Below, one piece after another: positions 9,989 through 22,100 of a stretch of DNA of 64,000 bases. The stretch lies in assembly GCA_001798855.1 (NCBI GenBank), contig MGQQ01000106.1, positions 1-64,000 on the forward strand, read 5' to 3'. This DNA is from Deltaproteobacteria bacterium RBG_16_49_23 (GTDB taxonomy: Bacteria > Desulfobacterota > BSN033 > UBA1163). Each line of letters opens with the position of its first letter. The stretch's first letter is position 1. The notes under the pieces were generated by a model. The model had not been told where the DNA came from. It saw only the letters and a program-made list of their open reading frames with translations, and searched no databases. Position numbers and translations under genes: made by a program.

Positions 9989-10501
9989 TTAGAGACGGTT
10001 CTGGTTCATAAACCTGCCCTGATAGGAGGCTTCTCCCTCGGTGCGTTGCAGGACGAGCTGGCATATCCGGACACCGGGTTTCAAGACAAGCGGGAATGGC
10101 GCAAGGTTTCCGATCTCAAGCACCTGGCGATTATTAATCCCAGGCTGGACAAATCCCGCGGTCATGTGGATCACCAGCCCCATCCGGGCAAAGCGGCTTC
10201 TCCCTTCGAGCCAGCCGCAGATGTTCGAAGGGAGTTTGACTCTTTCGCGGGTAATTCCCAGGACGGTTTCGCCGGGCATCAATGTGAACGAGTCTTCTGT
10301 CGTAATGCGTTCGGTCAGGTCTTCCACCGAAATGTTATCCTCCACGGTCAGGGCATTTCGGAGTTTCTTAAAGACACGAAATTCTTCCCCCAGATGAAGG
10401 TCGATCGAACCCGGGCCAATCTGGTCTTCGATAAACGGCTCAATCTCAATCGTTCCCCGCCGGATTTCCTTCAAAATTTCTTCTCTTGTCAAAACTCCCA
10501 T
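9989..10501 (-). CDS. dcd: dCTP deaminase
   Basis: MGVLTREEILKEIRRGTIEIEPFIEDQIGPGSIDLHLGEEFRVF; GWLEGRSRFARMGLVIHMTAGFVQPG. Confidence 0.9.
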   Translation of the reverse strand: MGVLTREEILKEIRRGTIEIEPFIEDQIGPGSIDLHLGEEFRVFKKLRNALTVEDNISVEDLTERITTEDSFTLMPGETVLGITRERVKLPSNICGWLEGRSRFARMGLVIHMTAGFVQPGINNRQVLEIGNLAPFPLVLKPGVRICQLVLQRTEGEASYQGRFMNQNRL

Positions 10502-10697
10502 AAGTTACCTCGCAAATAAAAGCATTGGGTTAAGGTTAGGGTAAGGATGCCAGTTTCGTTGTTGGGTAAAGGCAAGGGTTTAAATCATTAGCCCTAACCC
10601 ATTGACCTTACACCATCCCGGCTTCTTAGCCCTGACCTCTTCACCTTGCCTAAAAGGTCATTTTCATGGTTCGCGATTGATGCTCCGCCATGAAGGA

Positions 10698-13600
10698 TTA
10701 CCTCATCATTAATATATCCCGATGGTATTCCTGGATTGATTTAACGGAGATACCCTTTTTGAGAAGAGATTCGATGCCATTGACCACTGCTTCAGCGCCG
10801 GAGAGAGTGGTAATGCAGGGGATGTTATGGGCAACCGCCTGGCTTCTGATGGCCCCTTCATCGACCTTGGGCTTCTTCCCGCTCGGGGTATTGATGACGA
10901 GCTGGATCTCTCCATTTTTCATCCGGTCCACGATATCGGGTCTTCCTTCGCCCACCTTGAACACGCTTTGAACCGGAATGCCGTTGTTCGCCAGGACCTT
11001 GGCCGTTCCCTTGGTGGCCACAATTTCGAATCCGAGATCAGCCAGCTTCTTGGCGACAAAAACGATGGATCGCTTGTCCTTATTCATCACGCTGATGAAG
11101 ACCCTCCCCTCCATCGGGATGGAGGCGCCGGCCGAAATTTGGGACTTGGCAAAGGCCACGCCGAAATCGGTATCGATCCCCATAACCTCCCCTGTCGATT
11201 TCATCTCCGGACCCAGAACCGGATCGACCCCGTAGAATCGCTTAAAAGGAAAGACCGACTCCTTGACAGCGATATGATGAATCTCCACTTCCCTCTCGAT
11301 TCCGAGCTCCTGAAGGGTCTTTCCGACCATCGCCTTGGCGGCCACCTTGGCCCATGGAATCCCCGTGGCCTTGCTGATAAAGGGAATGGTTCTCGAGGCC
11401 CTGGGGTTGACCTCCAGAATAAAGATCACATCGTTCTTGATGGCATACTGAATATTCATCAAGCCCACGACCTGGAGTTCCCTGACGAGCGCATAAGTAT
11501 TCTGCTTCAACTGTTCGATCAGGTCATCGCTCAGCGAGTAAGGGGGGGTGACACAGGCGCTGTCACCGGAATGGATCCCCGCGGCTTCGATATGTTCCAT
11601 GATTCCCGCGATGATGCAGGACGATCCATCTGAAACGGCATCGACATCGATCTCGATCGCATCTTCGAGGAATTTATCGATCAGGATGGGATGCATGGAA
11701 GACGCTTCCACGGCCCGGTGAACGAAGCGCTCAAGGGTGGCCTCGTCATAAACGATCTCCATTGCCCTTCCGCCCAGGACATAAGAAGGCCTTACGACCA
11801 CCGGATAACCGATGTCCTCGGCAACCCTCCTCGCCTCGTCAAAGGAGGTCGCCGTGCCATTCGGAGGCTGGATAAGACGGAGTTTATTGATGAGGGCCTG
11901 AAACCGTTTCCGGTCCTCAGCCTTGTCGATATTGTCAGGGCTTGTTCCAATGATCTTCGCCCCTGCCTTCTCCAGGGGAACAGCCAGATTGAGCGGGGTC
12001 TGGCCCCCGAATTGCACGATGATGCCGTCGGGTTTCTCCCCATCGACGATGTGAAGGACATCCTCGAGGGTGAGAGGCTCAAAGTAGAGTTTGTCAGAGG
12101 TGTCGTAGTCCGTCGAAACCGTTTCCGGATTGGAGTTGACCATGATCGCTTCGTAACCCAGCTCCTTGAGGGCAAAGGAGGCGTGGACACAACAGTAATC
12201 GAACTCAACGCCCTGGCCGATCCGGTTGGGACCTCCGCCGAGAATCATGACCTTCTTTCTCGAAGAAATCTTTACCTCATTCTCCACTTCGTAAGTGGAA
12301 TAATAATAGGGAGTGTAGGCTTCGAACTCGGCCCCACAGGTGTCGACCAGTTTATAGGTGGGGAGGATGGATCTTTCTTTTCTCATCCTCCGGATCGTAT
12401 TCTCATCGAAACCCAGGAGGTATCCTAACTGGACATCGGAGAATCCAAACTCCTTTGCCCTTCTTAAAAGTTCATCGGGAAGGCGGAGATGATCAGGTGT
12501 GCGGGTTTTTTGCCAGAGTTCAAGGTCCCTCATCTTTATTCCATAAGGGCGGATCTCTTTCTCAAATTCGACGATCTCCTGAATATTGAAGAGGAACCAG
12601 GGATCGATCCTGGTCAGCTCATAAATTTCTTCTACATTCATTCCCATGAGAAAGGCGTACCGGATGTAGAAGATCCTTTCCGCATCGGGCGTGCGAAGTT
12701 TTTCCTTGATCTGCAGGAGGGTCTGGGAACGGGCGGAATCGCCTGTGATCTCGTCCGGGAAAATCTTATCTTTTCCGTCCGCCCCCAGACCGAATCTTCC
12801 GATCTCCAGAGACCGGAGCCCTTTTTGGAGGGCCTCTTTGAAGGTCCTGCCAATGGCCATGGTCTCGCCAACCGATTTCATAGAGACGGTGAGCGTTGGG
12901 TCCGCATCCGGAAATTTTTCAAACGTAAACCGGGGGATCTTCACGACGCAGTAATCGATCGTCGGCTCAAAAGAGGCGGGCGTCTTCCGGGTGATGTCAT
13001 TCGAAATCTCATCAAGCGTATATCCCACGGCTAATTTTGCGGCAATCTTGGCAATCGGGAATCCCGTTGCTTTGGAGGCCAATGCGGAAGACCGGGAGAC
13101 CCTCGGGTTCATCTCAATGATGACCATCCGGCCATCTTCGGGATTGACCGCAAACTGAATGTTGGAGCCTCCGGTTTCCACGCCGATCTCCCGGATCACG
13201 CGGATCGCGGCATCCCTCATCCTCTGGTACTCTTTGTCTGTCAGGGTCTGAGCCGGGGCTACCGTGATGCTGTCTCCGGTGTGAATACCCATGGGGTCGA
13301 AGTTCTCGATGGAACAGACGATGACGGCATTATCATTGAGGTCCCTCATCACCTCCAGTTCAAACTCCTTCCATCCGAGGACAGCCTCTTCGATCAGAAT
13401 CTCTCCGATCATGCTCCATTCTAGCCCCCGGGCGGCCATCTCTTCAAACTCCTGGATATTATAGGCGACACCGCCTCCGGTGCCGCCCAGCGTGAAACTG
13501 GGCCTGATGATCAACGGGAAGCCGACCTCTTTTGCCGCCTCGATGGCCTCGGACATCGAGGCGGCCAGACCGCTTCTGGGGAGATCGAGGCCGATCTTTT

Positions 13601-14009
13601 TCATCGACTCCTTGAAGAGTTTCCGGTCCTCTCCTTTTTTAATCGCCTCATATTTGGCCCCGATCATCTGAACCTGATATTTTTCAAGGACTCCTGTCTC
13701 ATAGAGGGCCACAGAGACATTCAGGCCGGTCTGGCCGCCCAGGGTGGGGAGCAGGGCATCCGGTCGCTCGCGCTCGATGATCTTTTCCACGATTTCAGGC
13801 GTGATCGGCTCAATATAAATGCGGTCAGCCATCTCAGGGTCGGTCATGATGGTGGCGGGGTTGGAGTTGACCAGCACCACTTGAAAGCCTTCTTCCTTTA
13901 AGGCTTTGCAGGCCTGCGTGCCGGAATAGTCGAATTCGCAAGCCTGGCCGATGATGATGGGGCCGGATCCAATGATCAGGATTTTCTTGATATCCGTCCG
14001 TTTAGGCAT
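10698..14009 (-). CDS. carB: Carbamoyl-phosphate synthase large subunit
   Basis: 1103 aa; [41 protein letters not shown]; duplicated ATP-grasp domains, C-terminal MGS-like domain. Confidence 0.98.
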   Translation of the reverse strand: MPKRTDIKKILIIGSGPIIIGQACEFDYSGTQACKALKEEGFQVVLVNSNPATIMTDPEMADRIYIEPITPEIVEKIIERERPDALLPTLGGQTGLNVSVALYETGVLEKYQVQMIGAKYEAIKKGEDRKLFKESMKKIGLDLPRSGLAASMSEAIEAAKEVGFPLIIRPSFTLGGTGGGVAYNIQEFEEMAARGLEWSMIGEILIEEAVLGWKEFELEVMRDLNDNAVIVCSIENFDPMGIHTGDSITVAPAQTLTDKEYQRMRDAAIRVIREIGVETGGSNIQFAVNPEDGRMVIIEMNPRVSRSSALASKATGFPIAKIAAKLAVGYTLDEISNDITRKTPASFEPTIDYCVVKIPRFTFEKFPDADPTLTVSMKSVGETMAIGRTFKEALQKGLRSLEIGRFGLGADGKDKIFPDEITGDSARSQTLLQIKEKLRTPDAERIFYIRYAFLMGMNVEEIYELTRIDPWFLFNIQEIVEFEKEIRPYGIKMRDLELWQKTRTPDHLRLPDELLRRAKEFGFSDVQLGYLLGFDENTIRRMRKERSILPTYKLVDTCGAEFEAYTPYYYSTYEVENEVKISSRKKVMILGGGPNRIGQGVEFDYCCVHASFALKELGYEAIMVNSNPETVSTDYDTSDKLYFEPLTLEDVLHIVDGEKPDGIIVQFGGQTPLNLAVPLEKAGAKIIGTSPDNIDKAEDRKRFQALINKLRLIQPPNGTATSFDEARRVAEDIGYPVVVRPSYVLGGRAMEIVYDEATLERFVHRAVEASSMHPILIDKFLEDAIEIDVDAVSDGSSCIIAGIMEHIEAAGIHSGDSACVTPPYSLSDDLIEQLKQNTYALVRELQVVGLMNIQYAIKNDVIFILEVNPRASRTIPFISKATGIPWAKVAAKAMVGKTLQELGIEREVEIHHIAVKESVFPFKRFYGVDPVLGPEMKSTGEVMGIDTDFGVAFAKSQISAGASIPMEGRVFISVMNKDKRSIVFVAKKLADLGFEIVATKGTAKVLANNGIPVQSVFKVGEGRPDIVDRMKNGEIQLVINTPSGKKPKVDEGAIRSQAVAHNIPCITTLSGAEAVVNGIESLLKKGISVKSIQEYHRDILMMR

Positions 14010-14130
14010 AAAATATAGTTTCGTTTAAGGTTCGCTTCGCTTGAGGATTGAGGTTTGAGGCAAAACAGTTTTTTTCTGCCTCAAGTTCTCCAGAGGAGAA
14101 CGCTCCTCCAACCTCCAACCTCTATCATTT

Positions 14131-15273
14131 TCACTTCGAATCTTCTTCCATCATCTTTACAAATTCACCAAAGAGTTTTTGAGTGTCGTGAGGACCGGGA
14201 GAGGCTTCGGGATGATACTGGATCGAAAAAATCGGCATTTTTTTGTGTTTCATTCCCTCGAGTGTCCTGTCGTTGAGGTTGATCTGGGTCAACTCGATCT
14301 CATCCGTGTTGAGAGAATCCGGATCGACAGCGAACCCGTGGTTCTGGGAGGTGATCGTCACCTTGCCGGTTTTCAGATCTTTGACCGGCTGATTGGCCCC
14401 ATGGTGGCCGAACTTCAGTTTAAAGGTTTTGCCTCCCAAGGCCAGCCCCAGAAGCTGATGTCCGAGGCAGATGCCGAAGATGGGTTTCACTCCGATCAGT
14501 TTCCGGACCGTTTCAATGGCATAGGGCACTCCCTCCGGATCGCCCGGACCGTTGGAGAGGAGAATCCCATCCGGTTGGTAAGAGAGGATCGATTCGGGCT
14601 GAGAAGAGGCGGGCAGGACGGTCACCTCACAGCCCCATTCCCGGAGGGAACGGAGGATGTTGAACTTCACGCCGAAATCCATAACGACCACCCTTGGCCG
14701 AAAGTGGAAAGTGGAGTGTGGCTGGTTGTGAAGAGAGAATTCCGAGTCAATCCTCTCGGTCCATTCATAGGGTTTCTCGCAGGTGACTTCTCTTACCAGG
14801 TCCCGTCCGATCAAGCCCGGAGATGCCTGCACTTTCTCAATGAGACGCCCACGATGAAACTCTTCGGTGGAGAGGATCGCTTTCATGGCTCCCTTTTCAC
14901 GGATATATTTGGTGAGGGCTCTTGTATCCATTCCCTCGATCCCGATGATGCGGTGTGAAATCAGATACTCGGAAAGGGACCGATCTCCACGCCAGTTGCT
15001 GAAGCGGGAGCTGTTCTCTTTGATGATAAAACCTTCCACCTGCGGATCCCGGGATTCGGTATCCGCCTCATTGATGCCATAATTACCGATGAGGGGATAG
15101 GTCATAATGACAATCTGTCCCTTATAAGAAGGATCGGTCAGGATCTCCTGATAACCTGTCATGCTCGTATTGAAGACGAGTTCGCCTGCCTTCTCTCCGG
15201 GAAATCCGAACGACCTTCCCTCGAATATGGTCCCATCTTCCAGGGCGAGGATGGCTTTCTGCGTAGGTTTCAT
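14131..15273 (-). CDS. carA: Carbamoyl-phosphate synthase small subunit
   Basis: 380 aa; LALEDGTIFEGRSFGFPGEKAGELVFNTSMTGYQEILTDPSYKGQIV; GICLGHQLLGLALG glutaminase motif; QYHPEASPGPHD. Confidence 0.98.
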   Translation of the reverse strand: MKPTQKAILALEDGTIFEGRSFGFPGEKAGELVFNTSMTGYQEILTDPSYKGQIVIMTYPLIGNYGINEADTESRDPQVEGFIIKENSSRFSNWRGDRSLSEYLISHRIIGIEGMDTRALTKYIREKGAMKAILSTEEFHRGRLIEKVQASPGLIGRDLVREVTCEKPYEWTERIDSEFSLHNQPHSTFHFRPRVVVMDFGVKFNILRSLREWGCEVTVLPASSQPESILSYQPDGILLSNGPGDPEGVPYAIETVRKLIGVKPIFGICLGHQLLGLALGGKTFKLKFGHHGANQPVKDLKTGKVTITSQNHGFAVDPDSLNTDEIELTQINLNDRTLEGMKHKKMPIFSIQYHPEASPGPHDTQKLFGEFVKMMEEDSK

Positions 15274-15287
15274 AGAATCCTTTTTTT

Positions 15288-15343
15288 ATGTAGCGTCGGC
15301 ATTTACCCGCTGCGACAGCGCGGCGAGTTGCCGACGCTACATA
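15288..15343. repeat. Short palindromic element with near-perfect terminal inverted repeats ATGTAGCGTCGGCA / TGCCGACGCTACAT
   Basis: ATGTAGCGTCGGCA at 15288 and TTGCCGACGCTACAT ending at 15343; partial related sequence ATGTAGCGTCGGCATTGATTGCCGACG near 31198. Confidence 0.8.
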
Positions 15344-15367
15344 TGCCTCCAATCAATGGAGGCGCTA

Positions 15368-15420
15368 CTTAACTCCTCCCTACCTCCCCTTATTTTAAGG
15401 GGAGGTAGGGAGGAGTTAAG
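15368..15420. repeat. Perfect 25-bp inverted repeat with 3-nt loop in the carA leader
   Basis: CTTAACTCCTCCCTACCTCCCCTTA-TTT-TAAGGGGAGGTAGGGAGGAGTTAAG read directly. Confidence 0.9.
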
Positions 15421-15465
15421 GGAGGGGCCAAAAGTGAACAGAGAAGGTAGAAGGTTATCTCCTCA

Positions 15466-15510
15466 TAAAAAAAGACCCCCGATCCCCGTAGGAAGGGATC
15501 GAGGGTCTTT
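15466..15510 (-). terminator. Intrinsic-terminator-like hairpin upstream of carA (possible attenuator)
   Basis: Minus strand AAAGACCCTCGATCCC TTCCTACG GGGATCGGGGGTCTTT followed by a T run. Confidence 0.65.
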
Positions 15511-15759
15511 GATTGAGTTCTTCCCCGTTTGGCCATAGCATCTTTCTTAAAAATTTCTGTTTTATTAACATGCCCGATTTCAGTTGTCAAGATTTGAGAT
15601 TTCTGAAAATGCCCAGAAACCTCTGATTACACCGATTAGCTTTCGATTACCCAGACAAAAAAACGTTGAGAAATGATGGGAATCTGCGTAATCATCTTTT
15701 GAAATCTGTGTAATCGAGAGAGCATATAGTATTTTCGAGAGATCTCATGACAATCTTGA

Positions 15760-16047
15760 TCAGGCATGGACGTAGACTTTTGTCCTGGTCGGTCTGGCCA
15801 TCAGTTTGTCGATCTTAGCCTGAACCTTCTTCCTTTCCGGATTCTTTTCCCATGCCTTCCACTCGTCAACGCTCTCCCACGTAGTGATGACGATATAATT
15901 GGAGTGGTCATTCAGTGAGCGAAGCGTCTCACCCGAGATATAACCTTTGGACGGCACCACCTTTGATCTCAACTCCCTGAGCAGTTTTGCAAACTCCGCT
16001 TCCTTTCCCTTCTTCACCTTCCTGTCAATGATAATTCTCACAGCCAT
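15760..16047 (-). CDS. Antibiotic biosynthesis monooxygenase (ABM) domain protein
   Basis: 95 aa; MAVRIIIDRKVKKGKEAEFAKLLRELRSKVVPSKGYISGETLRS...YIVITTWESVDEWKAWEKNPER. Confidence 0.85.
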   Translation of the reverse strand: MAVRIIIDRKVKKGKEAEFAKLLRELRSKVVPSKGYISGETLRSLNDHSNYIVITTWESVDEWKAWEKNPERKKVQAKIDKLMARPTRTKVYVHA

Positions 16048-16137
16048 AGGCGTCCACCTCCTTTATTTCTTTCATCCTACCAATTGTTTCCGGCCATTTC
16101 AAGTAAAAAATGTTCGAACCGGCCCCATTAAACTATT

Positions 16138-19100
16138 TTAATGATAGCCTTCCAAGCTGCCGGTGGGGACGATCCAGCGGAAATCTTCCGGGGTAACGGT
16201 TTGAAGGCGGCCGTCGATTCTGGCAGTGAGATGGCCATTCTCCCTGGAGAATCCGAGGCCGAAGGCCTTCTCCAGACGGAGGAGACGCTCTCTGATGTCA
16301 TTCCATTTCCTATCATCGACCGGGTTCAGCCTGCATCCCTGATACTGGGCTTTTTCCAGTCTATCCGAGGGATCGAAAAAGAGGACTTCTCCGGCAGAGG
16401 CGCCTGCAAGGATTTTTGCCCCTGTATAAGGGGAGGCCATCCGGCGAAGCTGCCCTTCCTGGTCACGATAAAGCCCCAGGAGGATAACCGATCCTCCCAT
16501 GAGGGCCTGGCAGAGATGCTCATAGGCCGTCCCAACGATGTTCACCTCCAGGCCCGGTCCGCGAGGATCGCTGACAGCACAGACCCATCCGCGGTCCACC
16601 ACATTGCCGAGAATGTTGAAAGTTCCTCCCTTGGCAGCATATCCAGCGACCTTGCCCACGTCACCGTGGATTTCCAGGGTCCCTGAATGCATGACCATTC
16701 CAGTGAAGTTCTGGGCATGATTGTGGACCCTTATCAACGCTCCCATATTGAAGGCGCCGCAGTACTCTCCCGGGCTTCCATAAACATCCACCGTCGTATC
16801 CGGAGTGAAACCAGAACCCATGCCCATGCCTATGCCCCGCTGGCCTTCCACCCTGTAGACAATGAATCTGCGCCATCCCATCCGGTGGGCATGATCGAGG
16901 AAGCAGCCTAAAACTTTTGAAGGATCGACTCCTTCAGGCAGGAATCCTCTGGCATCCACCACAAGCGCCTGCCCATTCTCTTCGGGTCCGTTCAGCTTTC
17001 CGGCATTGGCTAAATGGATACGAATCAACCCATTTTGGCCATTCACGTGATCAAGCATCTCGTTGATGTGGTTCTGTACAATATGGAAAAGGGCTCCCCG
17101 ATCTTTGCCGCCTGTATCCCAGCCGGGCAAATAGTCATAGATGCGGGTCAGCTCTTGGATGGCTCGTTTTTCAGGAAAGTCTCTGCGTACTTTCTCCAGG
17201 ACTGCCTTAAATTCACTGAATCTCCATTGCGAAATCCGATCCCGGAAGAGATCTATAGGATTGAAATCCCCGTTGACATCCATCGTTACCCCTCCGGAGG
17301 GAGAAGTTTCTTCAACAGGAAAGGTTCCGTGAGGAATCTCTATCGGCTGACCGAATTTGTCCAGCGCTTCATGCCCTATGATCTTTCCTGCTTCGTCGTA
17401 GAAGACCCTGCTCACCATGCCTGTTTTAACTGTAAAGTTCAGGGGAGCATAGGCGCTTCGCACCATTCCCAGGCGATGAAGTTCCTGCATTCCCGCATCA
17501 CACCCCTGTTTTTCAGAGCAGATGATACTTACGAAGTTCTCTCCGTCGTCATAAAGCAGGGCGACATTGGGTCTCAACAAGGATGGGTCGATAATGTCGA
17601 GCCGTTCAATCACCCGCCGATAGGGATCGATCCGGCCACAGAGATACTGATAGGGACCATCCGGCGCGCTTTCAAGCTCCGCCTCCTGAATGTGCTCGAA
17701 CCGTTCCCGGACCTCAGGGGGCAATTGAGTGAGATGGAACCCCGTGGTAGGGGAGAAGGATTCGACGAGTCCATCGAAAGGATAGTGAAGGCACTGACTG
17801 AGGAGGTGAAGCTTGAGAGAGGCCACAGCCGTATCGGTCTGAGCAAGGGGGGTCAAATCGAACTGAGAGACTCGATTCAACATGGTTCGATAATTCGTTG
17901 TTTCTCCATTATGCGTCAGGGCTGTGTGGAGCTCTGCAAAGGGGTGGGCATTCATCTGGTCAACCACAGAACCTGTAGCGAGCCTGCGGTGGATGACATT
18001 GACTGGAGCATCTGGCGTTTCCCATGGGATGTGCTGACCGTCTGTCTTCCAGCAGCCGGAATTTTTGCCACAGGAGAGAACAGCGACCTTCTTCTGTTGA
18101 TCTTCCACATAATTTTCTTGCGTGATCCTGCGAGAAAGCCGGTAGATATACTCATCCTCGGCTTCCCGTAAAAAATCCGCATTTGCCCTGTAATCTTCAA
18201 GGGTCAGGTCCGGATAGCGGGTCTGCCGTGGAGGCCAGATTGGGTCATTGAACAGTTCGTTTTCAATAAACCGACAGAGCTCTTCCCGGTGAACCCGCAC
18301 AAAAAGCCGGAACACATCTCCCGGATCTTTCTCGCCGTAAAGCCGGAAGTCTTTCTCCCTTCTCATTTCGTCGCGTTTATAGGGAATGCGGCAATTCTCC
18401 GGTTCCCCATCGAAGTTCTCGATTTGAAGCCCGTTGAAATAGCGTTTCAGCGCCTCGTCCATAATCTTCCGGCGTCTGGCCAGAATTTCCTGTCTGGCCC
18501 TTCGCTGAATTTCTTCCGGATCCATCTCCGGTTCTCTTACCGAATATTCACGCTCCACCTGCGATTGAGACAGGCCTTTGACCAGCACATGAATGGCATA
18601 GTGGTCCAGGTGTTGGGGATAGCATCCTCCCTTCCAGATTCCAACCCCATCCATTCCCCGGTTTGCCATCCGGTCGAGCATGAGATCCATGACACGGGCC
18701 GGGATGAAGTGATTGGAGACAATGGCTGCCACACCGCAATCCGAAGGAGGAGATGGGACTTCGGCGTAGAGAGAGTGGTCCCCAATATACTCTTCGGGTC
18801 TTTCCGGTATGGTGGTGGCCGGTCTTCGAATATTCAATCGGCTGCTGCGGCGACTCTTCACTCTTTCTTCGAACACAGGCCATTCAATCAAGTCATAGCG
18901 GCCCCGGAGCTCCCGAATGTCCATCAGTCCAAGGGCAGCAACCGCCCTTGTGACCTGGGCCTGCAAGGTTGCGCGGAAATTGATCAGCTGCTGGGTATTG
19001 GTTTCAACATCTCTTAACAACTGCATTTTGGGCTCAATGGTGGAAATGCCGCTCCTGCATCCCGATTCGCAGTTCCGATCCCGGACGCAGCCAATGGACA

Positions 19101-22100
19101 CAAGATCGGCTGTTCCAAGGACAACGCCATCGAGTCCCATGGCGATCCCTTTAATGATATCCCCCCATGTGCGAAATCCACCGCTTCCCAGGAAGACGAC
19201 ATCATCCCTCAAGCCGTCCTCTAACAATTTTTCGTGACAGAGAGGAATGGCGTACTCCATGTGCATTCCCATTTGACCTTTGATGATATCCGGGGCTGCG
19301 CCCGTTCCTCCGCGGGGCCCGTCCAACCAGACCTCAATGGTCATCCTGTTATCCCTGGCAATCCGGGCAAGGCCGGAAACGATAAATTCGATATCCGGCG
19401 AGGGTGAGACCTTAATACAGATGGAGGCCCCTGGGTTGATCATGCGCACAGCGTCGATGAAGGCTTTGACGTCTTCAATGGAGTAGCAATTGTGAAAGGG
19501 AAAAGGAGAGATAAGGCTCACCCCCTCAGCCACTCCGCGGAGCTTTGAGACAAGACCGAAAACTTTTCTCCCCAATAAATGGCCGCCCACTCCCTGTTTT
19601 GCTCCCTGGCTGTAAGCGATCACCACACGCCGGGCCTTCCGGATAGTCTCCTTGGTTACCCCGAAGAGCCCGGTCTTAAGCTGGGTGGCGACATAGGGTT
19701 CATCTTCCGGCATGACGATGGGGACGAACTGAACCGTCATGGAAGAAGGATATTTTTTGAGGACATCGAGTATCCCCTGAATTTCAGGAGAGCAATCCAT
19801 TTCCGCCTGGACCTTTTTCATCAGCTCGTCAATCGGAATGAGTTTTCGGGCTTTCATGATTCGGCTGAGCATCAGGATTTGCGATTCGGACAGGTCAATG
19901 GCATTCCATTTTTCATCGAGAATGTAGAAGGTGGGATATCCCCCTTCCCCTGTATCCATCTGAGTTTCAAGGGCCCGGGTTGCTAACACACGGGCACGCC
20001 AGGTCCCGGGGCCGATCGACCCAATGGACATCCCCGCGCCGATTAAAGGCGTCTTCAGCCTCAATTGAGGATTGATCTGGAGCCCGGTGAAGACCTGGTC
20101 GAGGTTCTCTTCCGGAAGGGTATCCGGGTTATGCTGAAAAAGGACATTGATAAAATCAAAGCCATCCCCCAGATTTCCGCGTTCCTCCGTATGACCGAGA
20201 AGAAGCGTCTCGCTATTTCCACTCGCCATGCGACTTACCGAAGCGATCAGAGAGGCTGGCCAGACGTAGTCACGATCGAAGATTTTATAACAGGAAGGCT
20301 TTAAATCACAGTTATAAAATCGATGGGGGGGCTGGGCTGGTTTGATTAAGTTTTTCAATTGACGATATCGCCAGCCGTTGCCATCTCCTTCCCGCCGAAT
20401 ACGCGACCCATTGGTCAGGCGGTTCCGTTCCAGCTTGTCCCGGCTTTTGAAAATGTCGTATACTCTTTCCTCGAGATCATCGAAAATGAGAAGGCGATTT
20501 TCTTCTCCCACGGTCTTCTTAATGTCCTTAAATCCCGAGGCCCCTAAGACCTCAATGATCTGGACATTCCAGACCCGTATGAGATTGGTAATCCGTTTGG
20601 ACAGGGTGGAGGGGTCGTGCAGAAGCGCTAAAGGCTCCCCTTTGAGAAACCTCTGCCGGGCAAGAGGATTTACGGTGAGAAGAACCGGCCAATCGATTTT
20701 GATCCCGTTCGCCCCGCGCTGAATGGTTTTCTGGGAATCCGCAGCGGAGCGAATGCCTCCGGCTGCCAGAATGGAAAAACGGTGCCGGATTTTTCTCTCC
20801 ACAAGGTAGCGATGGACAGCGGGGACGGCATCCGTGGTCAGGTAATATCCTTTTTCCGGATCGTAGTCCGAAGTGAGACAGAGTATGTCGAAAGGAGATT
20901 CGACAAGGGATTCTATTTTTTCCTTCAATACGGAAGCGGGCCGAAGCTCTGAGTCAACATCCCCCTTTTCAATCTTAATCACAGCGCTGAAGAGAGTCGA
21001 TTTTGGAAGACGAGCGGCAACTTTTTCTGTTTCTATTATAGCGACATCCTCAAACTCCATCTCCACCATGTCGGGAGGAAAATCCTCCACTATTTGGGGC
21101 CAGGCTTTTCCATTCTGGAGGTTTTTGATGTCCTGAGAGGTCAATCTCAAGATGACGCTGCCTGGCTTATCTGCAATGATCGAGGCATGACGCTCCATTT
21201 CCTCAAGATGGAGCGTGAGACGGGTACCCGTATGATGAACCGCCTCGAGCATGGCGCCCACCAGATCGTCTCCTCCGTCCATGGGCATGACATCCAGGAT
21301 GAGGGGCGTTTTTAAACTGATCAGCCGGGGAGGAGGGGTTTTCAGATCTTCTCCGATAAAGGTAAGATATTTGGGCCGCTGTCCCAGTAAGACGGCCACG
21401 GCATCGGCAGAGCTTTCATAGAGCAGGTTCTGAGCGGGACCCACAATATGAAAGTGTCCGAACCGGATGCCATCATTACCGGAACCACGATGGGGATCTC
21501 CTTGCCCCGTGCCTGAAACCGGAATCTTTCCTGTGGTGGCTTCGAGGTCGATATGGGTGATGACCTCGCTATCCCAGTAGGGATCATGCATGCTGAGGTA
21601 ATCGGGGTGGAGCTCCACGGTGGTTGCCGGAATTCCCTTGGCCACCTGCGGACACCGCTCAAGGCAGGCGCCACAGCCCCGGCAGAGGGCTTCGTCGGCG
21701 ACGACCACCCGGCGGGGGGCCATCTCATCCCTTTTCCTGACGCTATAAATACAGGCATCCACGCAGGTCCCGCAATGGAAACAAAAATCGTCGTCAATCA
21801 CAACATGGTACCTTGGAAAGGTCTGCCGCTTTTCTCGAATCTTCTGGTCGAAGCCTGTCCGGATAACATCCAGAAAGCGATAAAACTCAGGGCTGTTTTC
21901 CACTTCCCGGATAAAATCGGTTACTTCTTTAATGGGGAAATCGATCAAAGTGGAGAAGTATTTTTCCAGGTGGCCATAGAGCTTTCGATGGTTCAAATTG
22001 ACCTGGCACCCTTCATCACAGCGGCCGCAGTGAAGACAGAAATAGAGAGGCAAGATATTCGATAACTTAAGTTGATTCGTTTCCAAAGCTCTTTTGATGG

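Noticed and set aside
9893-9990. Possible CRISPR-like array of short repeats
   Set aside because: Units are ~7 nt and form inverted-repeat arms without spacers; no cas genes in the window.
10827-12428. Long plus-strand ORFs opposite carB
   Set aside because: Antisense to a full-length conserved carB; no independent support.
17014-18171. 385-aa plus-strand ORF opposite the GOGAT-like fusion
   Set aside because: Antisense shadow of a strongly supported coding frame; no recognisable family or RBS.
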